Below, piece by piece: positions 35,513 to 43,313 of a DNA stretch of 64,000 nucleotides (position 1 is its first letter; every line of letters starts with the position of its first letter). Under the pieces are notes generated by a model that did not search any database, had not been told where the DNA came from, and was given only the letters and a program-made list of their open reading frames with translations. This DNA is from Gammaproteobacteria bacterium UBA2675 (lineage in GTDB: Bacteria; Pseudomonadota; Gammaproteobacteria; Pseudomonadales; Pseudohongiellaceae), in contig DEMH01000014.1 of NCBI GenBank assembly GCA_002354805.1, forward strand, positions 239,945 to 303,944, read 5' to 3'. A program made the translations under genes and the position numbers.

Positions 35513-35783
35513 CCTAGTGTCCTGTCTGGTTAGTTCACATCATTTCAGCGCGTCCTGCAAAGTTTCTGGCAAGGCGCAGCCCGCCGCAAATGGCAAAAGC
35601 CCTTAGCAAGGGCTGCAACGCCGTCAGAGGCTTTGCAGGGCGCGCCCTTCGGGAGTGATTGTCAGCTGCCATTACTACGTTATGTTTCTTGATAATAGCG
35701 GGCTATTATCTTCGAAACATGCCTTGTCCTGGCAACAGACAATCACTCTGAAACTATGCGAACTAACCAGACAGGACACTAGG
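35513..35783. mobile_element. MITE-like element with 24-bp perfect terminal inverted repeats
   Basis: CCTAGTGTCCTGTCTGGTTAGTTC's first part at 35513-35536 is repeated exactly in inverted form at 35760-35783. No protein frame of significance lies inside. If TA (or CTAG) is the target duplication, the ends would be GTGTCCTG...CAGGACAC, as in IS630/Tc1-mariner relatives that insert at TA. Inside are paired arms CCTGCAAAG/CTTTGCAGG (35554-35562 with 35631-35639), GCCCTT/AAGGGC, AGTGATTGTC/GACAATCACT (35654-35663 with 35738-35747) and a long hairpin at 35682-35720. The element would fold into a two-lobed structure. Confidence 0.75.
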
Positions 35784-35790
35784 CTCCGGC

Positions 35791-35819
35791 AAAAAAAAAG
35801 GGCGACCGCCTGGTCGCCC
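35791..35819 (-). terminator. Intrinsic terminator of the copper monooxygenase gene
   Basis: GGGCGACC (35800-35807) pairs with GGTCGCCC (35812-35819); on the minus strand it is followed by a run of nine T. It begins 21 bases past the stop codon. Classical Rho-independent terminator. Confidence 0.9.
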
Positions 35820-35840
35820 TCTTACTGCAACTTGCTCAGC

Positions 35841-37631
35841 TTAGTTTGCGCTGCTGACCAGGTTAGCGTCGTCTGATTCGGCCTGAGCCTGGTAGCGGCT
35901 CTGGTCTACGAACTTGTAGTAGACCTGACCGAAGAACATCTCATCCCAGCTCTGGTCGCCCCATGGCACTTCACGCGCCGGGTCAGGGTTGGCTTTGTTC
36001 TGGGTTGAGTTGTCGAATGCACCGGTTGCTACGATGCGAGTACCCGCAGGAACGCGCTTCTGCTCAGCCAGCTTGTATTCCATCTGCCAGTTGTAGTCGT
36101 AATTGGCGATGTTGGCCAGCAGCTCAGTAGAACCATCCGGGTAGTGTGCTTCGAAGCGCATGTACTTGCCACGGAAGTGCATGTGCGGCAGGAAGCTGTG
36201 CAGATACGCATCGTCCGGGATCACGATTTCGGCCTGCTGCTCGAAGTTGGGATCGTACGGAGGAATGTTGGTCCATGTAGGTGTAAAGATACACGCACAC
36301 TCGCCTGTCATACGCTCTTCCGGAATCTCATCTTCATCGTAGAACCAGACACCAATACGGCTGGCATCTACCGACTCACGGCCGGTTGTTGTGTAGTGAA
36401 GCTGAATAGCGATGGTAGAGCCGTCCATCAGCAGACCACCGGTATTGGGCTCTTCCACGTATGGCGCAGCACCTGGAATGTAAGGCGTGATGTAAGCCTG
36501 ATTCGGATCAGGCGTACCTACAAAGCCGTTTCCGCTAGGGCGCACACCTGGCTTGAACAACGCGTTCAGCGTGTGGTGCAGCACAGTGCGGTCACCAGGC
36601 ATATACTGGCTGGCCTTCACGTAGCGATCTTCGCCTTCCGGCAGATTGATCGGGATGAATTCATAGCGGTAATCCAGAACACCGGTTGCAGGAATCTGCT
36701 GCTCCGGAATCTCGATTACGTAGTCTGGCTCGCCGAATGCCCACTCTGTCGGTGGCCACTCAATCATGGCCAGCGGATCTGTGGCGCCATCTTTCTGCGA
36801 ACCTGCTGCAATCCAGTCCAGCACCTTGCGCTGATCTTCGAAAGGCACGACGTAGCTGTTACGGAAATTACCCACATGCGGATCCATCTGACCCGGCGGC
36901 ATACGCTTGGTCATCAGTACTTCGCGGATCATCGGGCTCCAGCCCTGCACCATCGCATGGCTGTTAAGCGCGAACGGTGCTACACCACCTTCGCGGTGAC
37001 AGCTTGCACAGTTTTCAGCAATGATCGGCGCAACGTCTTTCTCGTAGGACACTGAGCTTGGATCACGCTCCACATATTCAACTTCCGCGCCGCTGGCTGC
37101 CACGTATGCGGTGCTGACGGCATTGCCGGCTGCAACCTGGGCCAGTGCATCAGCGAATGGCTGACCGGCATCACCCCGGTAAACAACCGAGAACGATTTG
37201 GGATCATATATGACAGCTTCGCCAAAACGCTCAATACCCATGGACTCGGAAACAGCCTGAACATCATCGATCAGCACAGGTATTTCGGTATTCAGCGCAG
37301 CAACATCTGCTGCCACTTCGTCACGAGCCTCACCCAGCGGATTGATCATCATGAACTGAATACCCTTGTCAGCGTATTCCGCTTTCAGGGCAGAGAACTG
37401 GCCAAGTGCCGCACGGGTTTCTTCGGCGCCATTACCCTGCACCAGAAACGCTATAGCCTTGTTGTTGTCATACCACGCCATGTGGTGGTAATAACCCTCG
37501 TGATCGAGAAGGGCAAAATCCCCAACCCGCTCATCGGCAGCATGGCTGAAGCTTGCGCTAAAACCCAGTGCCAGGGCAGTGATGGCGCCACCGGCTGCCA
37601 TCCTGCTGCTCTTTTGAATCCAACTGATCAT
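35841..37631 (-). CDS. Thioredoxin-fold/cytochrome c/copper type II monooxygenase fusion
   Basis: Exported redox protein of about 596 residues. The start at 37631 has GGAGGGG just upstream and gives a signal peptide ending FSASFSHA. Residues ~25-180 form a thioredoxin-like (redoxin) domain without a CXXC. A cytochrome c domain follows with CASCH and an RMPPGQM Met. The C-terminal ~300 residues look like copper type II ascorbate-dependent monooxygenase (PHM/DBH type): VLHHTLNALF, IQLHYTTTG, LPHMHFRGK and a late Met region. Such fusions occur in marine gammaproteobacteria. Possible substrates range from peptides to small aromatics; none can be named. Confidence 0.82.
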   Translation of the reverse strand: MISWIQKSSRMAAGGAITALALGFSASFSHAADERVGDFALLDHEGYYHHMAWYDNNKAIAFLVQGNGAEETRAALGQFSALKAEYADKGIQFMMINPLGEARDEVAADVAALNTEIPVLIDDVQAVSESMGIERFGEAVIYDPKSFSVVYRGDAGQPFADALAQVAAGNAVSTAYVAASGAEVEYVERDPSSVSYEKDVAPIIAENCASCHREGGVAPFALNSHAMVQGWSPMIREVLMTKRMPPGQMDPHVGNFRNSYVVPFEDQRKVLDWIAAGSQKDGATDPLAMIEWPPTEWAFGEPDYVIEIPEQQIPATGVLDYRYEFIPINLPEGEDRYVKASQYMPGDRTVLHHTLNALFKPGVRPSGNGFVGTPDPNQAYITPYIPGAAPYVEEPNTGGLLMDGSTIAIQLHYTTTGRESVDASRIGVWFYDEDEIPEERMTGECACIFTPTWTNIPPYDPNFEQQAEIVIPDDAYLHSFLPHMHFRGKYMRFEAHYPDGSTELLANIANYDYNWQMEYKLAEQKRVPAGTRIVATGAFDNSTQNKANPDPAREVPWGDQSWDEMFFGQVYYKFVDQSRYQAQAESDDANLVSSAN

Positions 37632-37956
37632 GTTACCCCTCCGACTAAAACCAGCTAGCCAAAACCACTCTGGCTGAGCCAAAAATTGATGCGATTTAAA
37701 CCCTAGTTTAAAAGACCCGCTAAAGCCGCCAGTCCATTCGGGCGCTGCTCTTTATCAGATTAACTGATACCGCTTATTCGCAGAGTTAATAAGATATTGA
37801 AAATCAGGCGATTAAACTGTAATTCTGAGTCTATTCAGGATTCTGATCGTACCACCGTGCGGTGCAAAGTCAAATGACGAAAGTCATTTTCTGAGGGGGC
37901 TGGGTTGCCGGCGCGCAGCACATCTGGCGACCACAGCCGTAGTCAGGTCGGACAGC
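37632..37956. other. 325-bp intergenic region with operator-like dyads
   Basis: This is the promoter region of the copper monooxygenase gene and the 3' flank of the TetR gene. TATCAG (37753-37758) and CTGATA (37764-37769) form a perfect dyad with a 5-base centre, a plausible TetR-family site. AAATGAC-GAAA-GTCATTT at 37872-37889 is a 7-bp hairpin that may end the TetR transcript. No coding sequence seen. Confidence 0.5.
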
Positions 37957-38628
37957 TCAGTTGAGCAGCGCGTGAAGCGCGTTTCGCAGGCTTTTACGGA
38001 ACTCTGTTTCGGAATGAAATCCACACAGATAACCCTGCAGCAGGTGATAGTAGAGAGCAAAGGCGCTCCAGGCTGCTGTGCCGGTATACAGATTCTTCGA
38101 CAAACGCCCGTCTCGCTTGGCTTTTTCTATAAGTTTCATGAGCTTGGCGTAGGTGCGATTCATGATCTGATCGATATCTTCGCGGCGCTGCTCAGTTGCG
38201 GAAAACGACAGCTCCTTGAGCACAGTGCGGGACAGCACCTCATCCTGACTGTGATAGCGGATATGACCATCAAAGAAAACCATTAACTGGTCAATCAGTG
38301 GCGCATCTGGCTCAATTTCCGCATACGATTGCTCAATCATGCTAATGATGTCGTCTTTAAAGACCATCACCAACAGATCTTCCTTGCTCTTGGCATACAG
38401 ATAGAGTGTACCCAGGCCGACATCGGCTTCCGCCGCAATATCCTGAATCGTGGTCTTGGTGAAGCCTTTCTCGACAAAAAGGATACGGGCCGCCGCGACA
38501 ATCCGCTGCAAGCGAATTATCTTTTTGCGCTCACGCAAACCCAGGGTTGCGAACGCAGGATCGTCGGCAGGGTTTACTGTCATATCGATCACCTTGTCCG
38601 AGGCCCGGAATTTAGTGTCGTCTGCCAT
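37957..38628 (-). CDS. TetR family transcriptional regulator
   Basis: A 223-residue repressor type. The N-terminal HTH reads RILFVEKGFTKTTIQDIAAE then ADVGLGTLYLYAKSKEDLL (residues ~50-90), typical of TetR. The C-terminal ligand domain includes an FFDGHIRYHSQDEVLSRTVL helix. It is divergent from the glutaredoxin gene; a dyad just ahead of its start suggests autoregulation. The neighbouring copper monooxygenase, downstream on the same strand, is another candidate target. Confidence 0.92.
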   Translation of the reverse strand: MADDTKFRASDKVIDMTVNPADDPAFATLGLRERKKIIRLQRIVAAARILFVEKGFTKTTIQDIAAEADVGLGTLYLYAKSKEDLLVMVFKDDIISMIEQSYAEIEPDAPLIDQLMVFFDGHIRYHSQDEVLSRTVLKELSFSATEQRREDIDQIMNRTYAKLMKLIEKAKRDGRLSKNLYTGTAAWSAFALYYHLLQGYLCGFHSETEFRKSLRNALHALLN

Positions 38629-38650
38629 GTCTGAGCACCTGATTTAACTT

Positions 38651-38666
38651 GCCGTAATTTAACGGC
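38651..38666. promoter_or_regulatory. Operator-like dyad between tetR-type and glutaredoxin genes
   Basis: GCCGT-AATTTA-ACGGC, a 5-bp-arm dyad with AT-rich centre, 22 bases ahead of the regulator start. Position and form fit a TetR-family operator controlling both divergent genes. Confidence 0.45.
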
Positions 38667-38725
38667 GCTAAAGATTACCATACTCAGTTATGACACAATA
38701 GCGTTTATTTGCCGCGGGAAAAGCA

Positions 38726-39091
38726 ATGAGTGAGACTGATCTATCCCCACAAACCTCAGATATCAAAGCCCTGCTGGGTGTCAGCAAAACGCCTGTCACA
38801 GTGTTCACGCTGTCCTGGTGCAGCTATTGCCACGCAGTTAAACAGTTGCTGGATCATCTTAAGATTGCATACACCACTGTGGAGCTGGATACCGGAGAGT
38901 ACGCCAACCCAGGCCGCCATGAACAAATGCGGCGTGAACTGCTGGAAATGACCAGCAGCCGGACACTGCCGCAGGTTTTTGTGGGAGCCTCACATAATAT
39001 CGGTGGTTATACAGAGACCAGACAGGCAGCTCAGATTGGAAAGCTGCAGGAACTGGTTAATGCGCAGCTGGCCGCCCGGCAGCAAAATTGA
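38726..39091 (+). CDS. Glutaredoxin-like protein
   Basis: Dithiol glutaredoxin of 121 residues. The active site is SWCSYCHAVKQLL (Cys32, Cys35). TLPQVFVGASHNIGGYTET carries the cis-Pro and the GG for glutathione binding. Cytoplasmic; no signal. A short N-terminal tail of ~20 residues precedes the fold. The membrane protein gene follows after 14 bases, probably in one operon. Confidence 0.88.
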   Translation: MSETDLSPQTSDIKALLGVSKTPVTVFTLSWCSYCHAVKQLLDHLKIAYTTVELDTGEYANPGRHEQMRRELLEMTSSRTLPQVFVGASHNIGGYTETRQAAQIGKLQELVNAQLAARQQN

Positions 39092-39105
39092 CGGTATGAA
39101 CTGAC

Positions 39106-39546
39106 ATGATCACGGCGGCAATTGATTTCCTGCATATCATCGCGCTACTCGGCTGGGCAATCGGCCTGCTGATAGTTGCCATGGCGCCGCGTGAAGCCGT
39201 CAGCCACGACGACCTGAAAGGGATTGTTAAAGTCTATCAATGGACATTAGTAGCCTTGCTGGCAGCAATCACTGCAGGACTGACCTTGTGGCTGATGGTT
39301 GGGAAACCGGCAGAATTCTATAGTAATAACCCACTGTTTCACGCCAAACTGTCCCTGGTTGCTGTGCTGATTCTGTTGACAGTCTGGCCTGCCGCATTCT
39401 TCTGGCGCCAGCGGCGCGCACTGACACCGGACAAACGCATCGAGGACACCCCCGGCGCCATCACGAGACTGCAAAAAGCCGCCGTAGCACTCGTTATCGT
39501 GACCCCGGTGCTGGGCTGGCTGGTGGCAAGAGGCATAGGTTACTAG
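39106..39546 (+). CDS. Four-helix membrane protein, DUF2214-like
   Basis: A 146-residue protein with about four hydrophobic helices (AAIDFLHIIALLGWAIGLL, LVALLAAITAGLTLWLMVG, LSLVAVLILLTVWPAAFFW, AAVALVIVTPVLGWLVARG). It resembles DUF2214/CopD-like small membrane proteins with an N-terminal His in helix 1. Function unknown. Likely co-transcribed with the glutaredoxin gene. Confidence 0.7.
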   Translation: MITAAIDFLHIIALLGWAIGLLIVAMAPREAVSHDDLKGIVKVYQWTLVALLAAITAGLTLWLMVGKPAEFYSNNPLFHAKLSLVAVLILLTVWPAAFFWRQRRALTPDKRIEDTPGAITRLQKAAVALVIVTPVLGWLVARGIGY

Positions 39547-39553
39547 TCGACCA

Positions 39554-40231
39554 TCAGGCCGGCCTGGTATTCAGCGTCGATTGAAGCCAGCTTGAGATAT
39601 CCCTGATTTCCTCCAGACACACGGTATGCTGCATTGGGTAGCTGCTGTACACTGGCTTGTAGCCTTTGGCCTGCAGTGCCGCGACCGCCTGCTGTCCCAG
39701 CTCCTCTCGCACGACCAGATCCGCCGTGCCATGAAAGACCCTGACAGGCAGCTCTCGATTAGCCTGATTGACTGTCACGGTGTCGGCCGTCGGGAAGTAA
39801 CTGGACAGCGACATGATACCTGCCAACGGATGTGGACAGCTCAGGCCCGCCTCCAGTACAACCGCACCGCCCTGTGAAAATCCAGCAAGGACAATGCGTC
39901 GACTATCGATGCCAGCCGCCATCTGGGCTTCAACCAGTTCATGCACGGCTGCAGCCGACGCGCGCAGCTGAGCTTCATCCACCCGCCGGCTGACATCCAT
40001 TTCCAGAATGTCATACCATGCCGGCATGACATACCCCTGGTTTATGGAGACCGGGATCGATGGTGCATTTGGAAAAATAAAGCGCAGCGCCATGTCAGAC
40101 GGAAGTCGCAACTCGGGTACAATGGGGACAAAGTCGCTGCCATCGGCACCCAGACCATGCAGCCATATAACCGCCGCATCGGCGTGCCCATCCGGGCGGG
40201 TTTCTCTGACAAGCGCGGGCAAATTAGTCAT
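39554..40231 (-). CDS. Carboxylesterase/lysophospholipase-like alpha/beta hydrolase
   Basis: Cytoplasmic hydrolase of the phospholipase/carboxylesterase family (EstB, YpfH-like), 225 residues. The start at 40231 has AAGGA six to seven bases upstream. WLHGLGADGSDF gives the oxyanion region, GFSQGGAVVLE the nucleophile Ser, FHGTADLVV the Asp and PMQHTVC the His. It is convergent with the membrane protein gene. Confidence 0.92.
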   Translation of the reverse strand: MTNLPALVRETRPDGHADAAVIWLHGLGADGSDFVPIVPELRLPSDMALRFIFPNAPSIPVSINQGYVMPAWYDILEMDVSRRVDEAQLRASAAAVHELVEAQMAAGIDSRRIVLAGFSQGGAVVLEAGLSCPHPLAGIMSLSSYFPTADTVTVNQANRELPVRVFHGTADLVVREELGQQAVAALQAKGYKPVYSSYPMQHTVCLEEIRDISSWLQSTLNTRPA

Positions 40232-40321
40232 CAAGCATCCTTCGCGGTTCAATTGTTGATTTAAGTAATTTCGACATTATAGGAAACTTTAGGGTCAATC
40301 GACCACGTAAGAGGAACAACC

Positions 40322-41113
40322 ATGCTGAACAAGCCGACACAGCACCTGACAAACATGCTTACGATGGTATGCCTTCTCGCTGGTCTGATGACCGGGGCGC
40401 TCGCGCAAAGCCTGGACGGCGAGGCGCTCAAGGCACAGATAAGCGGTAGTGATCGAGACATCAGCGATCGCATGCGTGATTCAGCCCGACAGCCTGTGGA
40501 AGTGCTGCAGTTTCTGGGTCTCGAGCCAGGCATGACGGTGCTTGATGTCTATGCCGCCGGTGGTTATTACACTTACATACTCTCAAAAGCGGTAGGCCCG
40601 GATGGAATCGTTTACGCGCAGAACTCGCCCAGGGCCCTTCGTTATGACGAAGATCGCACCGACATAAGTCAGGGCGACGCGCTCGCCAACAAGATACGAG
40701 ACGGCCAGTTGCAGAATGTCGAGCGGATCGATCGCGGTATTCAGGACTCGGGACTGCCAGAGGCTTCTGTAGATTTTGTGCTGGTATCGCAGATTCTGCA
40801 CGATTACTTTAACCGCAGCCCCGCAAGTGCTTACAGCCTGCTGGTCGAGCTGCATCGTTTGCTTCGACCAGGCGGCATTATCGGCATCATTGATCATCAT
40901 GGTGCACCTGGCAATGACAACCGCCGACTGCACCGCATGGTGCAGTCTGATGCAGAGCAGGTAATTACTGATGCGGGCTTTATCATCGAGGCAGAGAGCG
41001 AGCTGCTGCTCACTGATGGCGACAATCCGCGTCGATCGATTTTTGATCCCATGCTCAATCGCGGAACCAGCCAGTTTTTGTTGCGTGCCCGCAAACCGGC
41101 CGACTCTCTGTAA
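40322..41113 (+). CDS. Exported class I SAM-dependent methyltransferase-like protein
   Basis: The fold is a Rossmann methyltransferase with a signal peptide in front (MLTMVCLLAGLMTGALAQ), which places a SAM-type enzyme outside the cytoplasm. Motif I is VLDVYAAGGYYTYIL, less glycine-rich than usual; the DFVLVSQILHDY and LLRPGGIIGIIDHH segments fit motifs IV-V. Proteins of this kind (COG4798 type) are known but their reaction is not. Either SAM reaches the periplasm, or the fold serves another role. Confidence 0.8.
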   Translation: MLNKPTQHLTNMLTMVCLLAGLMTGALAQSLDGEALKAQISGSDRDISDRMRDSARQPVEVLQFLGLEPGMTVLDVYAAGGYYTYILSKAVGPDGIVYAQNSPRALRYDEDRTDISQGDALANKIRDGQLQNVERIDRGIQDSGLPEASVDFVLVSQILHDYFNRSPASAYSLLVELHRLLRPGGIIGIIDHHGAPGNDNRRLHRMVQSDAEQVITDAGFIIEAESELLLTDGDNPRRSIFDPMLNRGTSQFLLRARKPADSL

Positions 41114-41145
41114 TCGCCACCCAGCAATCTAATCAGGTAAACACC

Positions 41146-41571
41146 ATGGAAGACATCATCGATCAGTTGCATGAAATGAGTGAGGACGTACCAGTTGCAC
41201 TGGAGTTGCCTGATGACGATCTGCTGGTCGAGATCGAGGAAGAGCTGCTGCTGTCATTACCCGACGACTTGCGGGTTTACTTGCTGGAGGCCAGCGACGT
41301 TGTGCTGGGATCCTTTGAGCCGGTAACAGTAACCGACCCGCGCTCACATACCTATCTGCCTGAAGTCGCGGCGATCATGTGGAATGAAGGTATGCCGCGC
41401 CACCTGCTGCCGGTTTGTCAGGCAGGATCGGGCTGCTACTGCATCAGGGAAGACGGTGTAATCCTTTACTGGAATGGCGAAAAGCTGGGCAAAGACCCGG
41501 AAGGCAATAAAGAATGGCAAAACCTGTGGGAGTGGATCAGGGACACCTGGCTCCCACAGGCAGAGGAATAA
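41146..41571 (+). CDS. SMI1/KNR4 family protein
   Basis: A 141-residue cytoplasmic protein with the SUKH fold: ELLLSLPDDLRVYLLEASDVVLGSFEP near the N-terminus, then LPVCQAGSGCYCIREDGVI and the tail WQNLWEWIRDTWL. Members include immunity proteins of contact-dependent and other polymorphic toxin systems, but also housekeeping proteins. No toxin gene is adjacent, so an immunity role is not supported. Confidence 0.8.
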   Translation: MEDIIDQLHEMSEDVPVALELPDDDLLVEIEEELLLSLPDDLRVYLLEASDVVLGSFEPVTVTDPRSHTYLPEVAAIMWNEGMPRHLLPVCQAGSGCYCIREDGVILYWNGEKLGKDPEGNKEWQNLWEWIRDTWLPQAEE

Positions 41572-41593
41572 GCTTCGCGCCGGAACTGTGGCG

Positions 41594-42991
41594 CTACAGC
41601 AAGGCGGATAGCCGGGCGTCTGCACCCAGCACCCTCACCAGCTTGCCGTTCTGAAACACCGGGACCGAGACTGTAAAACAGAACTCGTCAGTAGCCGACG
41701 AACGATATACATCAGATATATAGACCTTTCCGGTGTCAACGACCCGCTTGAACCATTCACGTGAACGCCAGTCTTTGCCACGTGCCGATGCCCTGTCCGC
41801 GGTCGCCGACAGATCAGCGGCAAAAATATTCTCGGAAATCTGAATTCCATCGGCACCAACCAGGTACATGAGTTCGAACTGTTGGTGCTGGTTGAGCGCT
41901 GCAGCCAAACGGGACTCCATGCTTGCACGATCGTGACCGACAAGCTCGGGTGCCGCAGCCAGCTCGGCAATAACCTCACCGGCCAGCCTGTGAATCTGCA
42001 GACGGAAACCACCCAGACCTTCCAGCAAAGAGTCGCTCTGGACATGAATGGCGTGTCCGAGCTCATTCACGCGTGCCGCCTTGGACTTCATATCGGCAGC
42101 CACACTCGAGACGGTGTGCACGTCGCGGTTGACTGCCTGCATCGCCTGACTCATCTGCTCGGTGCTTGATACGATGCCATGAAAACGCTGATCAAGGTTA
42201 TCCATTGCTTCGCGAACTTTACAAAGCTCCTCGCCAATATGCTCCACACTGTCTGAACCTGCCGTTACGGCCTCACGCATTTCCTTGCCAGCAACGCCCA
42301 GACCCGCAACCTGCTCAGTGAAATTCTCGATAATCATTGAAACCTGGCTGGTGGCATCTGTTGTGTTGTTGGCCAGGGCCCTGACTTCTTCCGCAACGAC
42401 AGCAAATCCACGCCCGTGCTCGCCGGCCCGAGCGGCTTCAATGGCCGCATTCAGGGCCAGCAGATTGGTCTGTCTGGAGATATCGGAGATGGACGAGATT
42501 ACCTTGACGACTTCCTGCAATTGCAGCTGCAGGCTCGCGATGACACTGCCGAGATGCTCTTCAGTGGCGTTGATGCGAGTGATGCTCGATCGGGTGCGGC
42601 TACTGTCAGCTTCACAAGTACGTATGGCATCCGCCACTTCGGCCGACAATTTGGCAACATCCTGCGTCGCTGGCAGCAGTTCAGCTTCAATAGCAGTGGT
42701 AACCTGCTCACTGCTGCTGGCGATGGCTTCCGACGACTGCGCCAGTTGCTGTCCCGTGCGCGTCGTGTCACTGGCAATGGCGGACATTTCAGGCGCCTGA
42801 CAGGCGATGGTCACGGCAGCCTCAATGCAGTGTTTGATTCGGCTGTGCAAAGTCTGTTTCAGTGCAGTCAACGCAGCGTCGTGTTGTGCCCCGGCGCCAG
42901 CGCCGAGATCCAGATTCCTTGCCAGTTCATCAATTGACTGTTCAATATTGCCGCGAAGCCGAGAGTTCGACAAAAACTTCATGATTAGCAA
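41594..42991 (-). CDS. Soluble methyl-accepting chemotaxis protein with C-terminal sensor
   Basis: Chemoreceptor of 465 residues without membrane segment or HAMP. The signalling domain comes first: long coiled coil with the conserved hairpin QTNLLALNAAIEAARAGE and GRGFAVVAEEVRALA (residues ~175-220). The sensor follows at the C-terminus (~345-465): FELMYLVGADGIQISENIF, WRSREWFKRVVDTG, FTVSVPVFQNGKLVRVLGAD, which looks like a PDC/Cache-type half-domain. This order is the reverse of classical receptors. A nearby second ATG (42982) is an alternative start. No che genes are close. Confidence 0.9.
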   Translation of the reverse strand: MLIMKFLSNSRLRGNIEQSIDELARNLDLGAGAGAQHDAALTALKQTLHSRIKHCIEAAVTIACQAPEMSAIASDTTRTGQQLAQSSEAIASSSEQVTTAIEAELLPATQDVAKLSAEVADAIRTCEADSSRTRSSITRINATEEHLGSVIASLQLQLQEVVKVISSISDISRQTNLLALNAAIEAARAGEHGRGFAVVAEEVRALANNTTDATSQVSMIIENFTEQVAGLGVAGKEMREAVTAGSDSVEHIGEELCKVREAMDNLDQRFHGIVSSTEQMSQAMQAVNRDVHTVSSVAADMKSKAARVNELGHAIHVQSDSLLEGLGGFRLQIHRLAGEVIAELAAAPELVGHDRASMESRLAAALNQHQQFELMYLVGADGIQISENIFAADLSATADRASARGKDWRSREWFKRVVDTGKVYISDVYRSSATDEFCFTVSVPVFQNGKLVRVLGADARLSALL

Positions 42992-43313
42992 CTCCTTCCG
43001 TGGACTACTGCTTGTTGATATCTGCTTCTGATGCCACGATCACACAGTATTGACTGAAGCAATTTAAGTGCCATTCGCGTGTCATCGCGCTCACTTTATG
43101 ACATACGACGCAAAATTTGCCGACAATACGAGGGCTTGCTTAGACTGACAGCAATCTGCGCGTGTTCCCGGCTGGAGCGAACACGCTTCCTGCTGTCCCC
43201 TGTAGAGCTTTTGTCACTCCCGGGTGCAAGCCAGTCTGCACCAACGCGGACACTTGAATCAGGCATTCGCACCAGCTGTGTGCAGATCAGATCACCAGAG
43301 CAGACGCCGTTTA
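42992..43313. other. 322-bp intergenic region between glpD and the chemoreceptor gene
   Basis: It should contain the chemoreceptor promoter (minus strand); no convincing sigma-70 or sigma-28 box was found. GCGTGTTC (43160-43167) and GAACACGC (43179-43186) form a perfect 8-bp hairpin with an 11-base loop, lacking a T tract. No coding sequence seen. Confidence 0.4.

Noticed and set aside
36144..37055. 303-codon open frame on the plus strand
   Set aside because: Antisense shadow of the copper monooxygenase fusion; cysteine- and histidine-rich composition typical of reverse reading, no ribosome site or family signal.
41146..41571. SMI1/KNR4 gene as sign of a polymorphic toxin system
   Set aside because: No toxin, Rhs, CdiA or T6SS gene is near; the family also has non-immunity members.
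43040..43110. TAAAGTGA-type sequence ahead of the chemoreceptor as a sigma-28 promoter
   Set aside because: The GCCGATAA part at the required spacing is missing.
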